From NCBI GenBank assembly GCA_001897995.1, contig MKRV01000260.1:1-64000 (forward strand): a stretch of 64,000 nt of DNA, given 5' to 3'. The translations under genes and the position numbers were made by a program. This DNA comes from Alphaproteobacteria bacterium 65-37 (GTDB taxonomy: Bacteria > Pseudomonadota > Alphaproteobacteria > Reyranellales > Reyranellaceae). The notes under the pieces were generated by a model. That model had not been told where the DNA came from, did no database searches, and saw only the letters and a program-made list of their open reading frames with translations. Below, piece by piece: positions 1 to 10,298 of this stretch (positions within the stretch are counted from its first letter, which is position 1; every line of letters starts with the position of its first letter).

Positions 1-1
1 C

Positions 2-595
2 GAAGCGCAACTCGAAGCGATCTACGGCAAGCCGGTCGAGGCCGCGACCGTGAAGGAAGTGAACTGGATCACGCCGCATTATCGCGCCTATATCGAAGCC
101 TCACCTTATGTTGCGCTGGCGACGTCAGGGCCCGAAGGGCTCGACTGCTCGCCGCGCGGCGACAGCCCGGGTTTCGTGCGCGTGCACGATGAGAAGACCC
201 TCATGATGCCCGACCGGCGCGGCAACAACCGGATCGATTCGCTGCGCAACATCGTGCGCGACCCGCGTGTGGCGCTGCTGTTCATGATCCCCGGCATGGG
301 CAATACCCTGCGCGTGAACGGCCGCGCCCATCTCAGCATCGAGCCCGCCCTGCTCGGCTCCTTCGCTGTCGAAGAGAAGGCGCCGCGGTCGGTCACGGTG
401 ATCGAGGTCGACGCCGTCTATTTCCAGTGCGCCCGCGCCCTGGTGCGTTCCGACCTTTGGAACCCCGCGCACCATGTCGATCCCAAGTCCCTGCCCAGCG
501 CCGGCCAGATCCTGGCCGCACTCAGCCAGGACCGGGTCGGCGGCGAAAAGTACGACCGTGAATGGCCGGGCCGTGCCGCGGCCACGATGTGGTGA
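2..595 (+). CDS. Pyridoxamine 5'-phosphate oxidase-like FMN-binding family protein (MSMEG_1061-like), 5'-truncated by window edge
   Basis: ORF 50..595 reads in frame back to the window edge (EAQLEAIYGKPVEAATVKEVNWITPHYRAYIEASPYVALATSGPEGLDCSPRGD), so the true start lies upstream; PPOX-type motif. Confidence 0.8.
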   Translation, partial: EAQLEAIYGKPVEAATVKEVNWITPHYRAYIEASPYVALATSGPEGLDCSPRGDSPGFVRVHDEKTLMMPDRRGNNRIDSLRNIVRDPRVALLFMIPGMGNTLRVNGRAHLSIEPALLGSFAVEEKAPRSVTVIEVDAVYFQCARALVRSDLWNPAHHVDPKSLPSAGQILAALSQDRVGGEKYDREWPGRAAATMW

Positions 596-1092
596 TCCGC
601 GAGAGGAAACCGGCCGACGACGAGGCGATCCGCCGCCTGAACGACGCGGCTTTCGGCGGCCCGATCGAGTCGAAGATCGTCGAGGCATTGCGCCTGAGCC
701 GGCTGGCCGCCGTCGAGCTGGTGGCCGTCGAAGCCGATGAGATCGTGGGCCATATCCTGTTCAGCGCCCTCAAGGTCACCTTCGGCGAGGAGCTCATGCC
801 GACCCTCGCTTTGGCGCCCATGGCCGTCTCGCCGGCCCACCAGCGTCGAGGCATCGGCAGCGAACTCGTCCAGAGCGGTCTCGCGCTCGCCCGTCAACGC
901 GAATGGTGGGCCGTGATCGTTCTCGGCCACCCGGACTACTATCCCCGTTTCGGCTTTTCCGCGGCGCTCGCCCGACCGCTTGCCGCGCCCTACTCCGGCG
1001 AGGCCTTCATGGCGCTGGAACTGGTACCGGGCGCCCTGTCCGGCACCGGCGGCAAGGTGGTCTATCCGGCCGCCTTCGAGATCGACGCTTGA
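592..1092 (+). CDS. GNAT family N-acetyltransferase
   Basis: VIRERKPADDEAIRRLNDAAFGG...APMAVSPAHQRRGIGSELVQSGL acetyl-CoA binding motif; GTG start overlaps the previous TGA. Confidence 0.85.
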   Translation: MIRERKPADDEAIRRLNDAAFGGPIESKIVEALRLSRLAAVELVAVEADEIVGHILFSALKVTFGEELMPTLALAPMAVSPAHQRRGIGSELVQSGLALARQREWWAVIVLGHPDYYPRFGFSAALARPLAAPYSGEAFMALELVPGALSGTGGKVVYPAAFEIDA

Positions 1093-1102
1093 GCAGCGGC
1101 CC

Positions 1103-2488
1103 TTAAGCCGCCGCTCGCGCAATCGACGGCGCTTCGAGCGCTTCGATGAAGCGCCGGCAATAGGTTTCCGCCGTCGTGCGCATCACCTTCTCCTTCAGGA
1201 TGAGGTGACGCTCCTTGCGTTCGGACGGCGGCATCGCGAGCGCCATATGCATGGCGTCGGCGATGGCGTCGGGATCGAACGGATTGACGATCAGCGCTTC
1301 CGTGAGATCCTGGGCGGCGCCTGCGAACTGCGACAGGACCAGCACTCCCGGATCTTCGTCGGATTGGGCGGCAATGAATTCCTTGGCCACGAGGTTCATG
1401 CCATCGCGCAACGGCGTCACCACGCCGATACGGCCGATGCGGTAGAGGCCGGCCAGGGTGGCGCGCGGCGCGGCACGCGTCGAGTAGCGCAACGGCGTCC
1501 AGTCGAAATCGGAGTGCCGACCGTTGATGCGGCCCGCCAACCGATCGAGTTCGATGCGCAGTTTGCGATATTCGTCGACCTCCTCGCGCGATCGCGGGCA
1601 GATCTGCAGGAAGTGGATCTGGCGCTTGTGCTCGGGATGCTTCTCCAGCAACCGGCCGAAGGCCTCGAACCGATGGGGCAATCCCTTGGAATAGTCCATG
1701 CGGTCGACGCCGATCGCCAGGGCCCGCCCCGACAGGCTGCCCGCCACGCGCTGCACCAGCTTCTCGCCGGCCGCGCGCTCCGCCTCCTGGGCGAAGCCGG
1801 CGGCATCGATTCCGATCGGATCGGCGAAGGCGCGCAGCCTCCGGCCATTCAGCCTTATCCATTCGCCTTCGACGGCCGCTCCCAGCATACGCTGCGCACA
1901 GTCGCGGAAATCGCGCGCGTGCTCCTCGGTCTGGAAGCCGACGAGATCGTAGGCACAGAGGTCGGCCACCAGGTCGCGCGCCACCGGCATCGCTTCCAGC
2001 ATCGACGGCGGAACGAACGGCACGTGCAGGAAGAAGCCCAATCGACCGTTGAATCCCTGCTCGCGCAGAAGACGGGCAAAGGGAATGAGGTGGTAGTCGT
2101 GCGCCCAGACCGTATCGTCCTGCTGCAGGATCGATGCCAGCGACCGCGCGAAGGTGCGATTGACCTCGAGGTAGCCGTCGTAGTCCTCGCGACGGAAATG
2201 CATCAGGCCCAGCCTGAAATGCAGCAACGGCCACAAGGCACCGTTGGCGAAGCCGACATAGAAGCCGCGATGCGCCTCGGCCGTGATATCGACCGTCGCA
2301 TAGGTGACGCCACGTGCCTCGACGATGGCCGGTTGCAGCGACGGTTCGGCCGACAGCCGGCCGCTCCAGCCGAACCACATCGTACCGGGCGTGAGCAGAT
2401 CGCGCAGCGCGACCGCGAGGCCGCCGGCCGAGGCGCCACGTGCCTTGGGAATGGGAACGCGATTCGAAACGATTACGAGGCGTGCCAT
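1103..2488 (-). CDS. otsA: Alpha,alpha-trehalose-phosphate synthase (UDP-forming)
   Basis: [15 protein letters not shown]...WFGWSG...[16 protein letters not shown]...[20 protein letters not shown]20 motifs; start CAT at 2486-2488. Confidence 0.95.
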   Translation of the reverse strand: MARLVIVSNRVPIPKARGASAGGLAVALRDLLTPGTMWFGWSGRLSAEPSLQPAIVEARGVTYATVDITAEAHRGFYVGFANGALWPLLHFRLGLMHFRREDYDGYLEVNRTFARSLASILQQDDTVWAHDYHLIPFARLLREQGFNGRLGFFLHVPFVPPSMLEAMPVARDLVADLCAYDLVGFQTEEHARDFRDCAQRMLGAAVEGEWIRLNGRRLRAFADPIGIDAAGFAQEAERAAGEKLVQRVAGSLSGRALAIGVDRMDYSKGLPHRFEAFGRLLEKHPEHKRQIHFLQICPRSREEVDEYRKLRIELDRLAGRINGRHSDFDWTPLRYSTRAAPRATLAGLYRIGRIGVVTPLRDGMNLVAKEFIAAQSDEDPGVLVLSQFAGAAQDLTEALIVNPFDPDAIADAMHMALAMPPSERKERHLILKEKVMRTTAETYCRRFIEALEAPSIARAAA

Positions 2489-4272
2489 AGGCCCTCCTCC
2501 CAGCTCCTCGAGAGCCGCATTGCCGACAGGATCAGGCCGACCTGTGAGTAGGTTTGCGGGAAATTGCCCCACAGCTCGCCGGTGCGTGGATCGACGTCCT
2601 CCGACAGGAGTCCGACATGGTTGCGACGAGACAGCAGGTTGTTGAACAGTTCCAGCGCTTCCTCGCGCCGTCCGACGCTGGCCAGGGCGTCGATGTACCA
2701 GAAGGTGCAGAGCAGGAAGGCGTTGGAGGGCTGGCCGAAATCGTCGGCTTCGACGTAGCGCATCAGGAAGCCGTTTCGCATCAGCTTGCGGCTCACCATG
2801 TCCAAGGTGGCGTGAAAGCGCGGATCGTCGGACCGCACCAGGCCGATCTCCGGAAACACCAGGCTCGACGCATCCGCCATGTCGCGATCGAGAACGCCGG
2901 AAATCCAGCCCTCCTGCGTCGTCGCGCGCTGCAGGATCTCCTGGCGCAGGACGCCGGCCTTGGCCAGCCATTCGCGCGACTCGGCATCGAGGCCGACGCG
3001 GCGGGCGATCAGGCCGAGCCGATGCTGTGCCGCCCAGCACATCGCCGCCGAGAAGGTATGGACCTCTTCGCGTTCGCGATATTCCCAGAGTCCTGCGTCC
3101 GGCGTCAGGGCGGCACGATGGGCTTCGTTGCCGACCGCGCAGAGCTGACGATAGAGCTCGACATCGCCTTGGCGCGGCAGGCGCTCGTCCCAGAACATCT
3201 GGGCAGCCGTCAGCACCATCGAGCCGTAGACGTCGTTCTGGCGCTGCCCCACGGCGGCATTGCCGATGCGCACCGGCCCGTAGCCGCGGTAGCCTGGCAG
3301 GCTGTCGATCAGCCGTTCCGTCGTGTCGGTGCCGGGAGCGATCGGGAAGAGAGGCGCCACGTTGTGCACCTCATCGCGCGAGCTGCCGGCCTCGACCACG
3401 TCGACGATGAAGCGCACGTAACTTTCCATGGTGCGCGTCGCCGACAGCCGGTTGAGTGCCGTCACGGTGAAGAAGGCGTCGCGCAGCCAGGTGAAGCGAT
3501 AGTCCCAGTTGCGCACCGTGCCGGCCGCCTCGGGCACCGAGGTCGTCAGCGCCGCCAACACTGCGCCGGTATCCTCGTAGCTGCAGAGCTTGAGTGTGAT
3601 CGCCGCGCGGATCACCGCAACCTGCCAGTCGAACGGGATGTTGAGGTCGCGCACCCAGGTCTGCCAATAAACCTCGGTCTCGCCGAGGAACGAACGCCCC
3701 AGGCCGTCGACATTCTCGGGGATGCTCTCGTCGGCACCGACGATCAGCGTCACCGGCCGGTCGAGCGAGAACTCGGTTTCGTGCAACACGTAGTTCAGCG
3801 AGGCATCGGTGGTCAGGCGCAGCACCGAGACATCGCCGTAGTAGCGTACGTGATTGCTGCCGACCGTGACCTGCGCCTTCTGGGCGCCGTAGTTGAAGCT
3901 CGGGCGTAGCCGCAGGGTGACCCTCGGGCGGCCGGCGATCGGTTCGAGCCGGCGGATCAGCATCGGCGGGCGGAACATGCGCCCGAAACGGCGGAAGCGC
4001 GGCGCGAAGTCCAGAATGCGCATCGAGCCGCCGGCGCCTTCGATGGTGGTCTCGAGGATGGCGGTGTTGGGCAGGTAGCGCTGGCGGCTCTCCTTGGCAC
4101 CCTCGACCGCCGCTTCCATGAAGCCGGATTGCGGATCGGTGCCGCCCAGCAGCGCATTGAATACCGGGTCGCCGTCGAGCCGGCCCAACCCGTGCCACAC
4201 GTGGCGGCCATTGCGGTCGATCAGGCTCGCGATCGAGCAGTTCCCGATGACACCGAGATCGAGGCTGCTCAT
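2473..4272 (-). CDS. Glycoside hydrolase family 15 protein (glucoamylase/trehalase-like)
   Basis: MSSLDLGVIGNCSIASLIDRNGRHVWHGLGRLDGDPVFNALLGG...NWDYRFTWLRDAFFTVTALNRL GH15 motifs. Confidence 0.9.
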   Translation of the reverse strand: MSSLDLGVIGNCSIASLIDRNGRHVWHGLGRLDGDPVFNALLGGTDPQSGFMEAAVEGAKESRQRYLPNTAILETTIEGAGGSMRILDFAPRFRRFGRMFRPPMLIRRLEPIAGRPRVTLRLRPSFNYGAQKAQVTVGSNHVRYYGDVSVLRLTTDASLNYVLHETEFSLDRPVTLIVGADESIPENVDGLGRSFLGETEVYWQTWVRDLNIPFDWQVAVIRAAITLKLCSYEDTGAVLAALTTSVPEAAGTVRNWDYRFTWLRDAFFTVTALNRLSATRTMESYVRFIVDVVEAGSSRDEVHNVAPLFPIAPGTDTTERLIDSLPGYRGYGPVRIGNAAVGQRQNDVYGSMVLTAAQMFWDERLPRQGDVELYRQLCAVGNEAHRAALTPDAGLWEYREREEVHTFSAAMCWAAQHRLGLIARRVGLDAESREWLAKAGVLRQEILQRATTQEGWISGVLDRDMADASSLVFPEIGLVRSDDPRFHATLDMVSRKLMRNGFLMRYVEADDFGQPSNAFLLCTFWYIDALASVGRREEALELFNNLLSRRNHVGLLSEDVDPRTGELWGNFPQTYSQVGLILSAMRLSRSWEEGLWHAS

Positions 4273-5027
4273 GCCGATGCTCCTGCCGTTTGCTGCTGGG
4301 CCGACGAAGGCCCGGCCAGCCGTTCGGCATTCTCGGCAAGCCAGCCGCGCACCACGGCCGGATCGCCCTTGAAGACCTCGGCCACGCGCAAGCCTTCGCC
4401 GCCATGGTGGCGCGCCGCGCTCATGCCGGCTTCGTCGGTGAAATCGTCCCCGATGAAGATCGGGCGGCGCCCGATAAACGGAGAGGTCGCCATGAACTGC
4501 TCGACGGCAAGTCCTTTCGATGTCGCGCGCGGCCCGATCTCGACAGCCTCGCGCGCCGGAATGAGCCGAAAGCCGGGATGATCGTCCGGCACCAGCGCGC
4601 GCACGGCGGTCCACACCTCGTCGTGACGCTCGGGCGCCAGACGATAGTGCACGGCACAGCCGTGCGGCTTGGGCTCGACGAGAATTCCGGGCCAACGCTC
4701 GGTCAGCGTCTTCAGCGACTCGCGCCAGGCCAATGGCACGGCAAGGCCGGCCGGCATCTCCTGGACCGTGCCGTCATCGAACCGTAACGACACACCATGC
4801 TCGCCCGCGGCAGCGCTTCTGAAGGGCCTCAGGAGCTGATCGATATTGGCCAGCGAACGGCCGCTCACGATCGCCAGCGCCCCACCGAGCAAGGCTCGAA
4901 GATGATCGAGCAATGCTGGAAGCGATGGCGGCACCACGACCGTCTCAGGCGTCGCCGCGATCTCAAGCAGCGTGCCATCGAGGTCGAGGAACAATGCAGT
5001 CATGCGGTCGAAATCAGGTGCCATCAA
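4269..5027 (-). CDS. otsB: Trehalose-phosphatase
   Basis: ALFLDLDGTLLEIA HAD motif I, AIVSGRSLANID, IFIGDDFTDEAGM; ATGA overlap with GH15 gene. Confidence 0.95.
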   Translation of the reverse strand: MMAPDFDRMTALFLDLDGTLLEIAATPETVVVPPSLPALLDHLRALLGGALAIVSGRSLANIDQLLRPFRSAAAGEHGVSLRFDDGTVQEMPAGLAVPLAWRESLKTLTERWPGILVEPKPHGCAVHYRLAPERHDEVWTAVRALVPDDHPGFRLIPAREAVEIGPRATSKGLAVEQFMATSPFIGRRPIFIGDDFTDEAGMSAARHHGGEGLRVAEVFKGDPAVVRGWLAENAERLAGPSSAQQQTAGASA

Positions 5028-5223
5028 AACCCCTTGCGCCGTTTGTCTCTTGGGGCGCGAGGGCCGTCGACCACTGCACGCCGCGTTCGGGGGCCGTCCC
5101 GAGCGAGCGACCGCGCCTTACGCGCGGGAACCCAACGTCTCGGTAGGGCAACAGTTCCCGAGAAAGGCGCTATGGTGTGGCGAGATTGTGGCGAATATCC
5201 GAAGCAGGCGGCGGGAAAGATGG

Positions 5224-5469
5224 TTACCGAAGTGTTCCCATCTTCTGCCAGAACGGCTTGCCGCATTCGTAAGCCGCCGCGGCCGGTGAAATGCCGGCCT
5301 CGCGCAGGCTGCGCGCATCGAGCTCCGCCAGATAACGCCGCGCCGCGATGCGCCCCCGCCAGACGACGAACATCTCGGCCATGCGCTGAGTCAGTGTCAG
5401 GCGCGGCGTGGCCGGTGTCGCGAGGCGGTGCGGCTCGTGAACGAAGCTGTTGCGGGACTGGACGCTCAT
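5224..5469 (-). CDS. DUF1127 domain-containing small protein
   Basis: LTLTQRMAEMFVVWRGRIAARRYLAELDARSLREAGISPAAAAYECGKPFW is DUF1127-like. Confidence 0.75.
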   Translation of the reverse strand: MSVQSRNSFVHEPHRLATPATPRLTLTQRMAEMFVVWRGRIAARRYLAELDARSLREAGISPAAAAYECGKPFWQKMGTLR

Positions 5470-5561
5470 CTGAACCCTCCTTGGGTCTGATGAGGCGAAG
5501 ATGAGCCGCGCAACCCCCTCTCTCAATTACATGGCAGGTAATGAGAAAGGCGGGCTAGTCT

Positions 5562-6737
5562 ATGTTGAGCCAAGTGCTGGAGACCTGCATGCTTCCGTGT
5601 CAACGCGCCCTGTTCGACATTCCACGCGACGTCTGTTTCATGAATGCCGCGTCGTGGAGCCCGCTGCCCATCGCGGTGCAGGAAGCGGGACGCGCTGCCG
5701 TCGGTCACAAAGGCCAGCCCTGGAAGCTCTCGAGCACCTTCCAGAGCGACCAGTACGAACGAGCCCGCAAGGCCGCGGCCGCGCTGATCGGCGCCGATCC
5801 GGCCGACGTCGCCCTGATCCCGTCGGTGGGGTACGGCGTGTCGACGGCCGGCAAGGTGATGCCGATCGCCCGCGGCAGCCGCGTGCTGGTGCTGCAGGAC
5901 GACCACACTTCGCCGGTCCTGGAATGGATGAGTCGCGCCGACGCGGCGGGCTTCACCGTCGAAACGGTGAAGCAGCCGACCGACGGGGATTGGACCTCCG
6001 CCGTGCTCGAAGCGATCGAGCTCCCCGGTGCTGCGCCACTTGCACTGGTGTCGATCTCCTCCGTGCATTGGTCCGATGGCGGCGCGCTCGACATGCCGCG
6101 GATCGCAGCCGCCGCCAAGGCGAGAGGCGCCGCGCTGCTGGTCGATGCGACACACGATGTCGGCATCCGCCGCATCGATGTGAAGGCGCTCGACCCCGAC
6201 TTCCTGATCTTCCCGACCTACAAGTGGGTGCTGGGTCCCTATGGCCGCGCCTTCATGTATGTCGCCAAGCGCCATCAGAACGGTGTGCCGCTGGAGCAGA
6301 CGGCGCCGGCGCGCAAGGCCGTCGCCGCCGAAGACACGATCTACTTCCGCGACCTCGCCTATGCCGAGGGCGCGCGGCGCTACGACATGGGCGAGCGCGA
6401 CCATTTCATTTCCATGGAGATGGCGGCCGTCGGCATGGAAATGATGGCGTCATGGGGCAACGGGCCGATCCAGGCCCGTCTCACCATGCTCACCGACCGC
6501 CTGGCCGACGGTCTCGCCAATACCGGCGTGCGGGTGATCGACAAGGTGCTGCGCGCACCGCACGTGCTCAGCCTCCAGTTCCCCAAAGGCATGGCACCCG
6601 ACCTGCCGAAGAAGCTCGCCGCCGAGAACGTCTATGCCGCCCCGCGGCTCGGCCGTCTCAGGATCAGCCCGCACGTCTACAACGACGAGCAGGACGTCGA
6701 TCGCTTCGTCGAGGTGTTCCGGAAAGTGGCGCTCTGA
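5562..6737 (+). CDS. Aminotransferase class V-fold PLP-dependent enzyme
   Basis: CFMNAASWSPLPIAVQEAG...SSVHWSDGGALDMPRIAAAAKARGAALLVDATHDVG...FPTYKWVLGPYGRAFMY (PLP-Lys). Confidence 0.85.
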   Translation: MLSQVLETCMLPCQRALFDIPRDVCFMNAASWSPLPIAVQEAGRAAVGHKGQPWKLSSTFQSDQYERARKAAAALIGADPADVALIPSVGYGVSTAGKVMPIARGSRVLVLQDDHTSPVLEWMSRADAAGFTVETVKQPTDGDWTSAVLEAIELPGAAPLALVSISSVHWSDGGALDMPRIAAAAKARGAALLVDATHDVGIRRIDVKALDPDFLIFPTYKWVLGPYGRAFMYVAKRHQNGVPLEQTAPARKAVAAEDTIYFRDLAYAEGARRYDMGERDHFISMEMAAVGMEMMASWGNGPIQARLTMLTDRLADGLANTGVRVIDKVLRAPHVLSLQFPKGMAPDLPKKLAAENVYAAPRLGRLRISPHVYNDEQDVDRFVEVFRKVAL

Positions 6738-7142
6738 TCAGAGGTGTCGTGTCTCCACAGGCGGCCTGGACCAGTCGTTGTTCCGTCCATCCTGAAAGAC
6801 GATCTCGCGGGCCGCGAATTCCTGCGGCGCGTCGCCGTCGAGGCAGGCCACGTTGACACCGTAGAAGACACCACCCAGCGCTTCCAGGGTGCCGCGACCG
6901 AACGGCTTGATGCCGCACTTCCGGCAGAAGCAATGATGGATGATGCCGTTGCCGAACTGATACTCGGTCAGCATGTCGGCGCCCTGCAGGAGGCGAAAGG
7001 CCTCCTTTCTTGCGATCGTCTTCCAGAACCGGCCCTTGGCGCAGATCGAGCAGTCGCATCGGCTGGTTTCGGCATCCGGCTCGAGATCGCATTCGAAACG
7101 GACGGCGCCGCAATGACAGCCGCCTTGATAGGTTTTCGCCAT
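6738..7142 (-). CDS. GFA family (CENP-V/GFA zinc-binding) protein
   Basis: MAKTYQGGCHCGAVRFECDLEPDAETSRCDCSICAK...HHCFCRKCGIKPFGRG conserved cysteines. Confidence 0.9.
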   Translation of the reverse strand: MAKTYQGGCHCGAVRFECDLEPDAETSRCDCSICAKGRFWKTIARKEAFRLLQGADMLTEYQFGNGIIHHCFCRKCGIKPFGRGTLEALGGVFYGVNVACLDGDAPQEFAAREIVFQDGRNNDWSRPPVETRHL

Positions 7143-7239
7143 ATGGTTCGGCCTTCCACTAATAGTTAACTCAATGGTTAAATGTTGATGTAATAGCCGC
7201 CGCCTGTCAAGCTCACGGCGGGGAGCAAGAGGGGTTGGT

Positions 7240-8205
7240 ATGCGTAGTACCCGTAGACAGTTGATGGCCGCGGCGCTCGCGGCGCCGTTCGTCGCGCGCA
7301 CGGCGGCGGCTCAGGGCAAATATCCCGAGCGACCGATCCGTATCATCGTCCCCTTTCCGCCTGGCGGCGGCGTCGATCTGACGGCGCGGCTGATGATGGA
7401 GCCGCTGTCGAAGGAACTCGGCCAGACGATCGTCGTCGAGAACAAGGGCGGCGCCGGCGGCATCATCGGTGTCGAGGCGATGTCGCACAGCCCGCCCGAC
7501 GGCTACACGCTGTCGCTGACCGGCGCCGGCACCCTGACCGCTGGCCCGCATCTGCGCACCAAGATGCCCTACGATGCCATGAAGCTCGCGCATGTCACGC
7601 GGCTGGTGCGCATGCCGTTCATCGTCGCGGTGAAGAACGACCTCGCGGCAAAGACGCTGCCCGAATTCATGGAGCTGGCCAAACGCCAGGAGCTGCGCTG
7701 GGCCTCGGGCGGCATCGGCACCAGCCAGCATCTTGCGGGCGAGCTCTTCACCCAGATGTCCGGTCTCAAGATGGTGCACGTGCCCTATCGCGGCACGGGT
7801 CCCGCCTTGAACGATCTGTCGGCAGGCATCGTCGATGCCTATTTCGGCGATCCCGCGACGCTGGGCCTGATCAGAAGCGGCAAGGCCCGCGCCATGGCGG
7901 TGACCTCGCCCGAACGCTGGCCTGTCCTGCCGGACACGCCCGCCATGGCTGAAGCGGTGAAAGGCTATGCCGCGGAGAATTGGTACGGCCTCGCCGCGCC
8001 CGCCGGCACGCCGCAAGCGATCGTCGACCGGCTGAATGCCGCGGTTGCCAAGGCGCTGGCCGAGCCCGACGTGAAGAAGAAATACGACGAGAACGGCCTC
8101 ACCCCCGCCGTGCTCTCCCCGGCCGACTACCTGGCCTTCCTCCAGCGCGACTCCGTCATGTGGGGCGACGTGGTGCGCAAGGGCAACATCAAGCTCGACG
8201 AATAA
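7240..8205 (+). CDS. Bug-family (TctC-like) tricarboxylate transporter substrate-binding protein
   Basis: Signal peptide then YPERPIRIIVPFPPGGGVDLTARLMMEPLSKELGQTIVVENKGGAGGIIG. Confidence 0.92.
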   Translation: MRSTRRQLMAAALAAPFVARTAAAQGKYPERPIRIIVPFPPGGGVDLTARLMMEPLSKELGQTIVVENKGGAGGIIGVEAMSHSPPDGYTLSLTGAGTLTAGPHLRTKMPYDAMKLAHVTRLVRMPFIVAVKNDLAAKTLPEFMELAKRQELRWASGGIGTSQHLAGELFTQMSGLKMVHVPYRGTGPALNDLSAGIVDAYFGDPATLGLIRSGKARAMAVTSPERWPVLPDTPAMAEAVKGYAAENWYGLAAPAGTPQAIVDRLNAAVAKALAEPDVKKKYDENGLTPAVLSPADYLAFLQRDSVMWGDVVRKGNIKLDE

Positions 8206-10298
8206 TGTCTGCGCGTCTGGCCGTCGATATCGGCGGCACTTTCACCGATGTCGTGCTGGAAATCGGCCAGGGAGCCGACACGACAGCCCACGCCACCAAG
8301 GTCCTGACCACGCCCGACGCGCCCGAACGCGCCGTGCTGGACGGCGTGCGATCCATCCTGGCCGAGGCGAAATGCCGGCCAGGCGACGTCACGCTGGTCG
8401 TGCACGGCACGACCTTGGCCACCAACGCCCTGATCGAACGCAAGGGCGCGCGGACGGCCCTGGTCACGACGGCAGGCTTCCGCGATTCGCTCGAGATGGC
8501 CTGGGAGCATCGCTTCGAGCAGTACGACATCTACATGGAGCGGCCCGAGCCGCTGGTGTCGCGCGACCTGCGCTTCGGCGTCCCCGAAAGGATCGCCGCC
8601 GACGGCGCGGTGCTGCTGCCGATCGACGAGCCGGCCGTGCGTGCCATCGCCGCCGACCTTCGCCGCCAGAAGATCGAAGCCGTCGCCGTCTGCTTCCTGC
8701 ACAGCTTCACCAACGAGACGCACGAGCGTCGCGCCGGCGCGATCCTGGCGGAGGAATTGCCCGGTGTGGCGATCTCGCTCTCCTGCGAGGTCTGCCCCGA
8801 GATCCGCGAGTACGAGCGCACCTCGACCACGATCGCCAATGCCTATGTCCTGCCGCGCATGGCCGGCTATCTCGGCCAGCTCGAGGCCGACCTGAAACAC
8901 GAAGGCATCGCGGCGCCGCTGCTGCTCATGATGTCCTCGGGCGGCATCACCACCGTCGAGACGGCGCGGCGCTACCCCGTGCGGCTGGTCGAATCGGGCC
9001 CGGCCGGCGGCGCGATCCTGGCCCGCACCGTCGCGGCGGAAAACGATGCCCGCAAGGCCGTCGCCTTCGACATGGGCGGCACCACGGCCAAGCTCACCCT
9101 GCTCGACGATCTCGACCTGCAGCGATCGCGGCAGTTCGAGGTCGCGCGCGCCTATCGCTTCGTGCAGGGCTCGGGCCTGCCGGTGCGCATCCCCGTCATC
9201 GAGCTGGTCGAGATCGGTGCCGGCGGCGGCTCGATCGCCCGGCTGGATGCGCTCGGCCGCGTGCAGGTCGGCCCCGATTCCGCCGGCAGCGTGCCCGGGC
9301 CTGCGAGCTACGGCCGCGGCGGAACCGAACCCACGGTGACCGACGCCGACACCGCGCTGGGCCGCCTCGACCCCAAGCGCTTTGCCGGTGGCGCCATTCC
9401 GCTCCATCGCGACAAGGCCGAAGCCGCACTGCAATCGCTCGCCATCCCGCTCAAGACGGACGCTTCGGGGGCTGCCGCTGGCGTGGCGGAGATCGTCGAC
9501 GAGACGATGGCCAGTGCCGCCCGTGTCCATGCCGTCGAGAACGGCAAGGACACCGCCGACCGCGACCTGATCGCCTTTGGTGGTGCCGCGCCGCTGCATG
9601 CCGCGCGGCTCGCCCGCAAGCTCGGCATGAAGCGCGTGATCGTACCGGTCGGCGCGGGCGTGGGCTCCGCCTTCGGCTTCCTGCGCGCGCCCATTGCCTA
9701 TGAAGTGGTGCGCACCCGCCATCAGCGTCTCGACCTGTTCGATGCCAAGATGCTGAACGAGCTCTTTGCCGCCATGCGCAGCGAGGCCGAAGCCGTCGTG
9801 CGCCCCGCGGCGCCGGGCGAAAAGCTGGTCGAGCACCGCCATGCCTTCATGCGTTATCGCGGTCAGGGCCACGAGATCGCCGTGCCGCTGGCCAACGAGC
9901 CGTTCAGCCAGGACGCGGCGCGTGATCTGCGGCGGCGCTTCGAGGCCACTTACGAAACGGTATTCGGCCGCGCCATCCCCAAGCTCGAAGTCGAGGCGCT
10001 GACCTGGACGCTCTCGCTGGCGACCGATCGGCCGCTCCCTCGGCCGGCGCCGGCGGCAGAAGCCGTCGCGGCTCCCGCGCCAGCGGGACAGCGCGACGTC
10101 CTCGATCCCGCCAGCGGTGTGCGCGAGCAGGCGGCGATCTACGAACGCACGGCCTTGCGACCGGGCATGGCGCTCGACGGGCCGGCGCTGATCGTCGAGG
10201 ATGGCACGACCACGGTCGTGCCCCGCGGCTTCACGGCCCGCCTCAACACCGTTGCCCAGATCGTCCTGGAGGACCGCGCCATGGAGAATCAATCATGA
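8205..10298 (+). CDS. Hydantoinase/oxoprolinase family protein, A (HyuA-like) subunit
   Basis: MSARLAVDIGGTFTDVVLE...VHGTTLATNALIERKGARTALVTTAGFRD...VAFDMGGTTAKL. Confidence 0.92.
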   Translation: MSARLAVDIGGTFTDVVLEIGQGADTTAHATKVLTTPDAPERAVLDGVRSILAEAKCRPGDVTLVVHGTTLATNALIERKGARTALVTTAGFRDSLEMAWEHRFEQYDIYMERPEPLVSRDLRFGVPERIAADGAVLLPIDEPAVRAIAADLRRQKIEAVAVCFLHSFTNETHERRAGAILAEELPGVAISLSCEVCPEIREYERTSTTIANAYVLPRMAGYLGQLEADLKHEGIAAPLLLMMSSGGITTVETARRYPVRLVESGPAGGAILARTVAAENDARKAVAFDMGGTTAKLTLLDDLDLQRSRQFEVARAYRFVQGSGLPVRIPVIELVEIGAGGGSIARLDALGRVQVGPDSAGSVPGPASYGRGGTEPTVTDADTALGRLDPKRFAGGAIPLHRDKAEAALQSLAIPLKTDASGAAAGVAEIVDETMASAARVHAVENGKDTADRDLIAFGGAAPLHAARLARKLGMKRVIVPVGAGVGSAFGFLRAPIAYEVVRTRHQRLDLFDAKMLNELFAAMRSEAEAVVRPAAPGEKLVEHRHAFMRYRGQGHEIAVPLANEPFSQDAARDLRRRFEATYETVFGRAIPKLEVEALTWTLSLATDRPLPRPAPAAEAVAAPAPAGQRDVLDPASGVREQAAIYERTALRPGMALDGPALIVEDGTTTVVPRGFTARLNTVAQIVLEDRAMENQS

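Noticed and set aside
980-2551. 523-aa + strand ORF
   Set aside because: Antisense to otsA, no recognisable motif
2554-3909. 451-aa + strand ORF
   Set aside because: Antisense to the GH15 gene, no family motif
8127-10292. 721-aa - strand ORF
   Set aside because: Antisense to the well-supported HyuA-like gene; His/Arg/Gly-rich composition typical of spurious antisense ORFs in high-GC DNA
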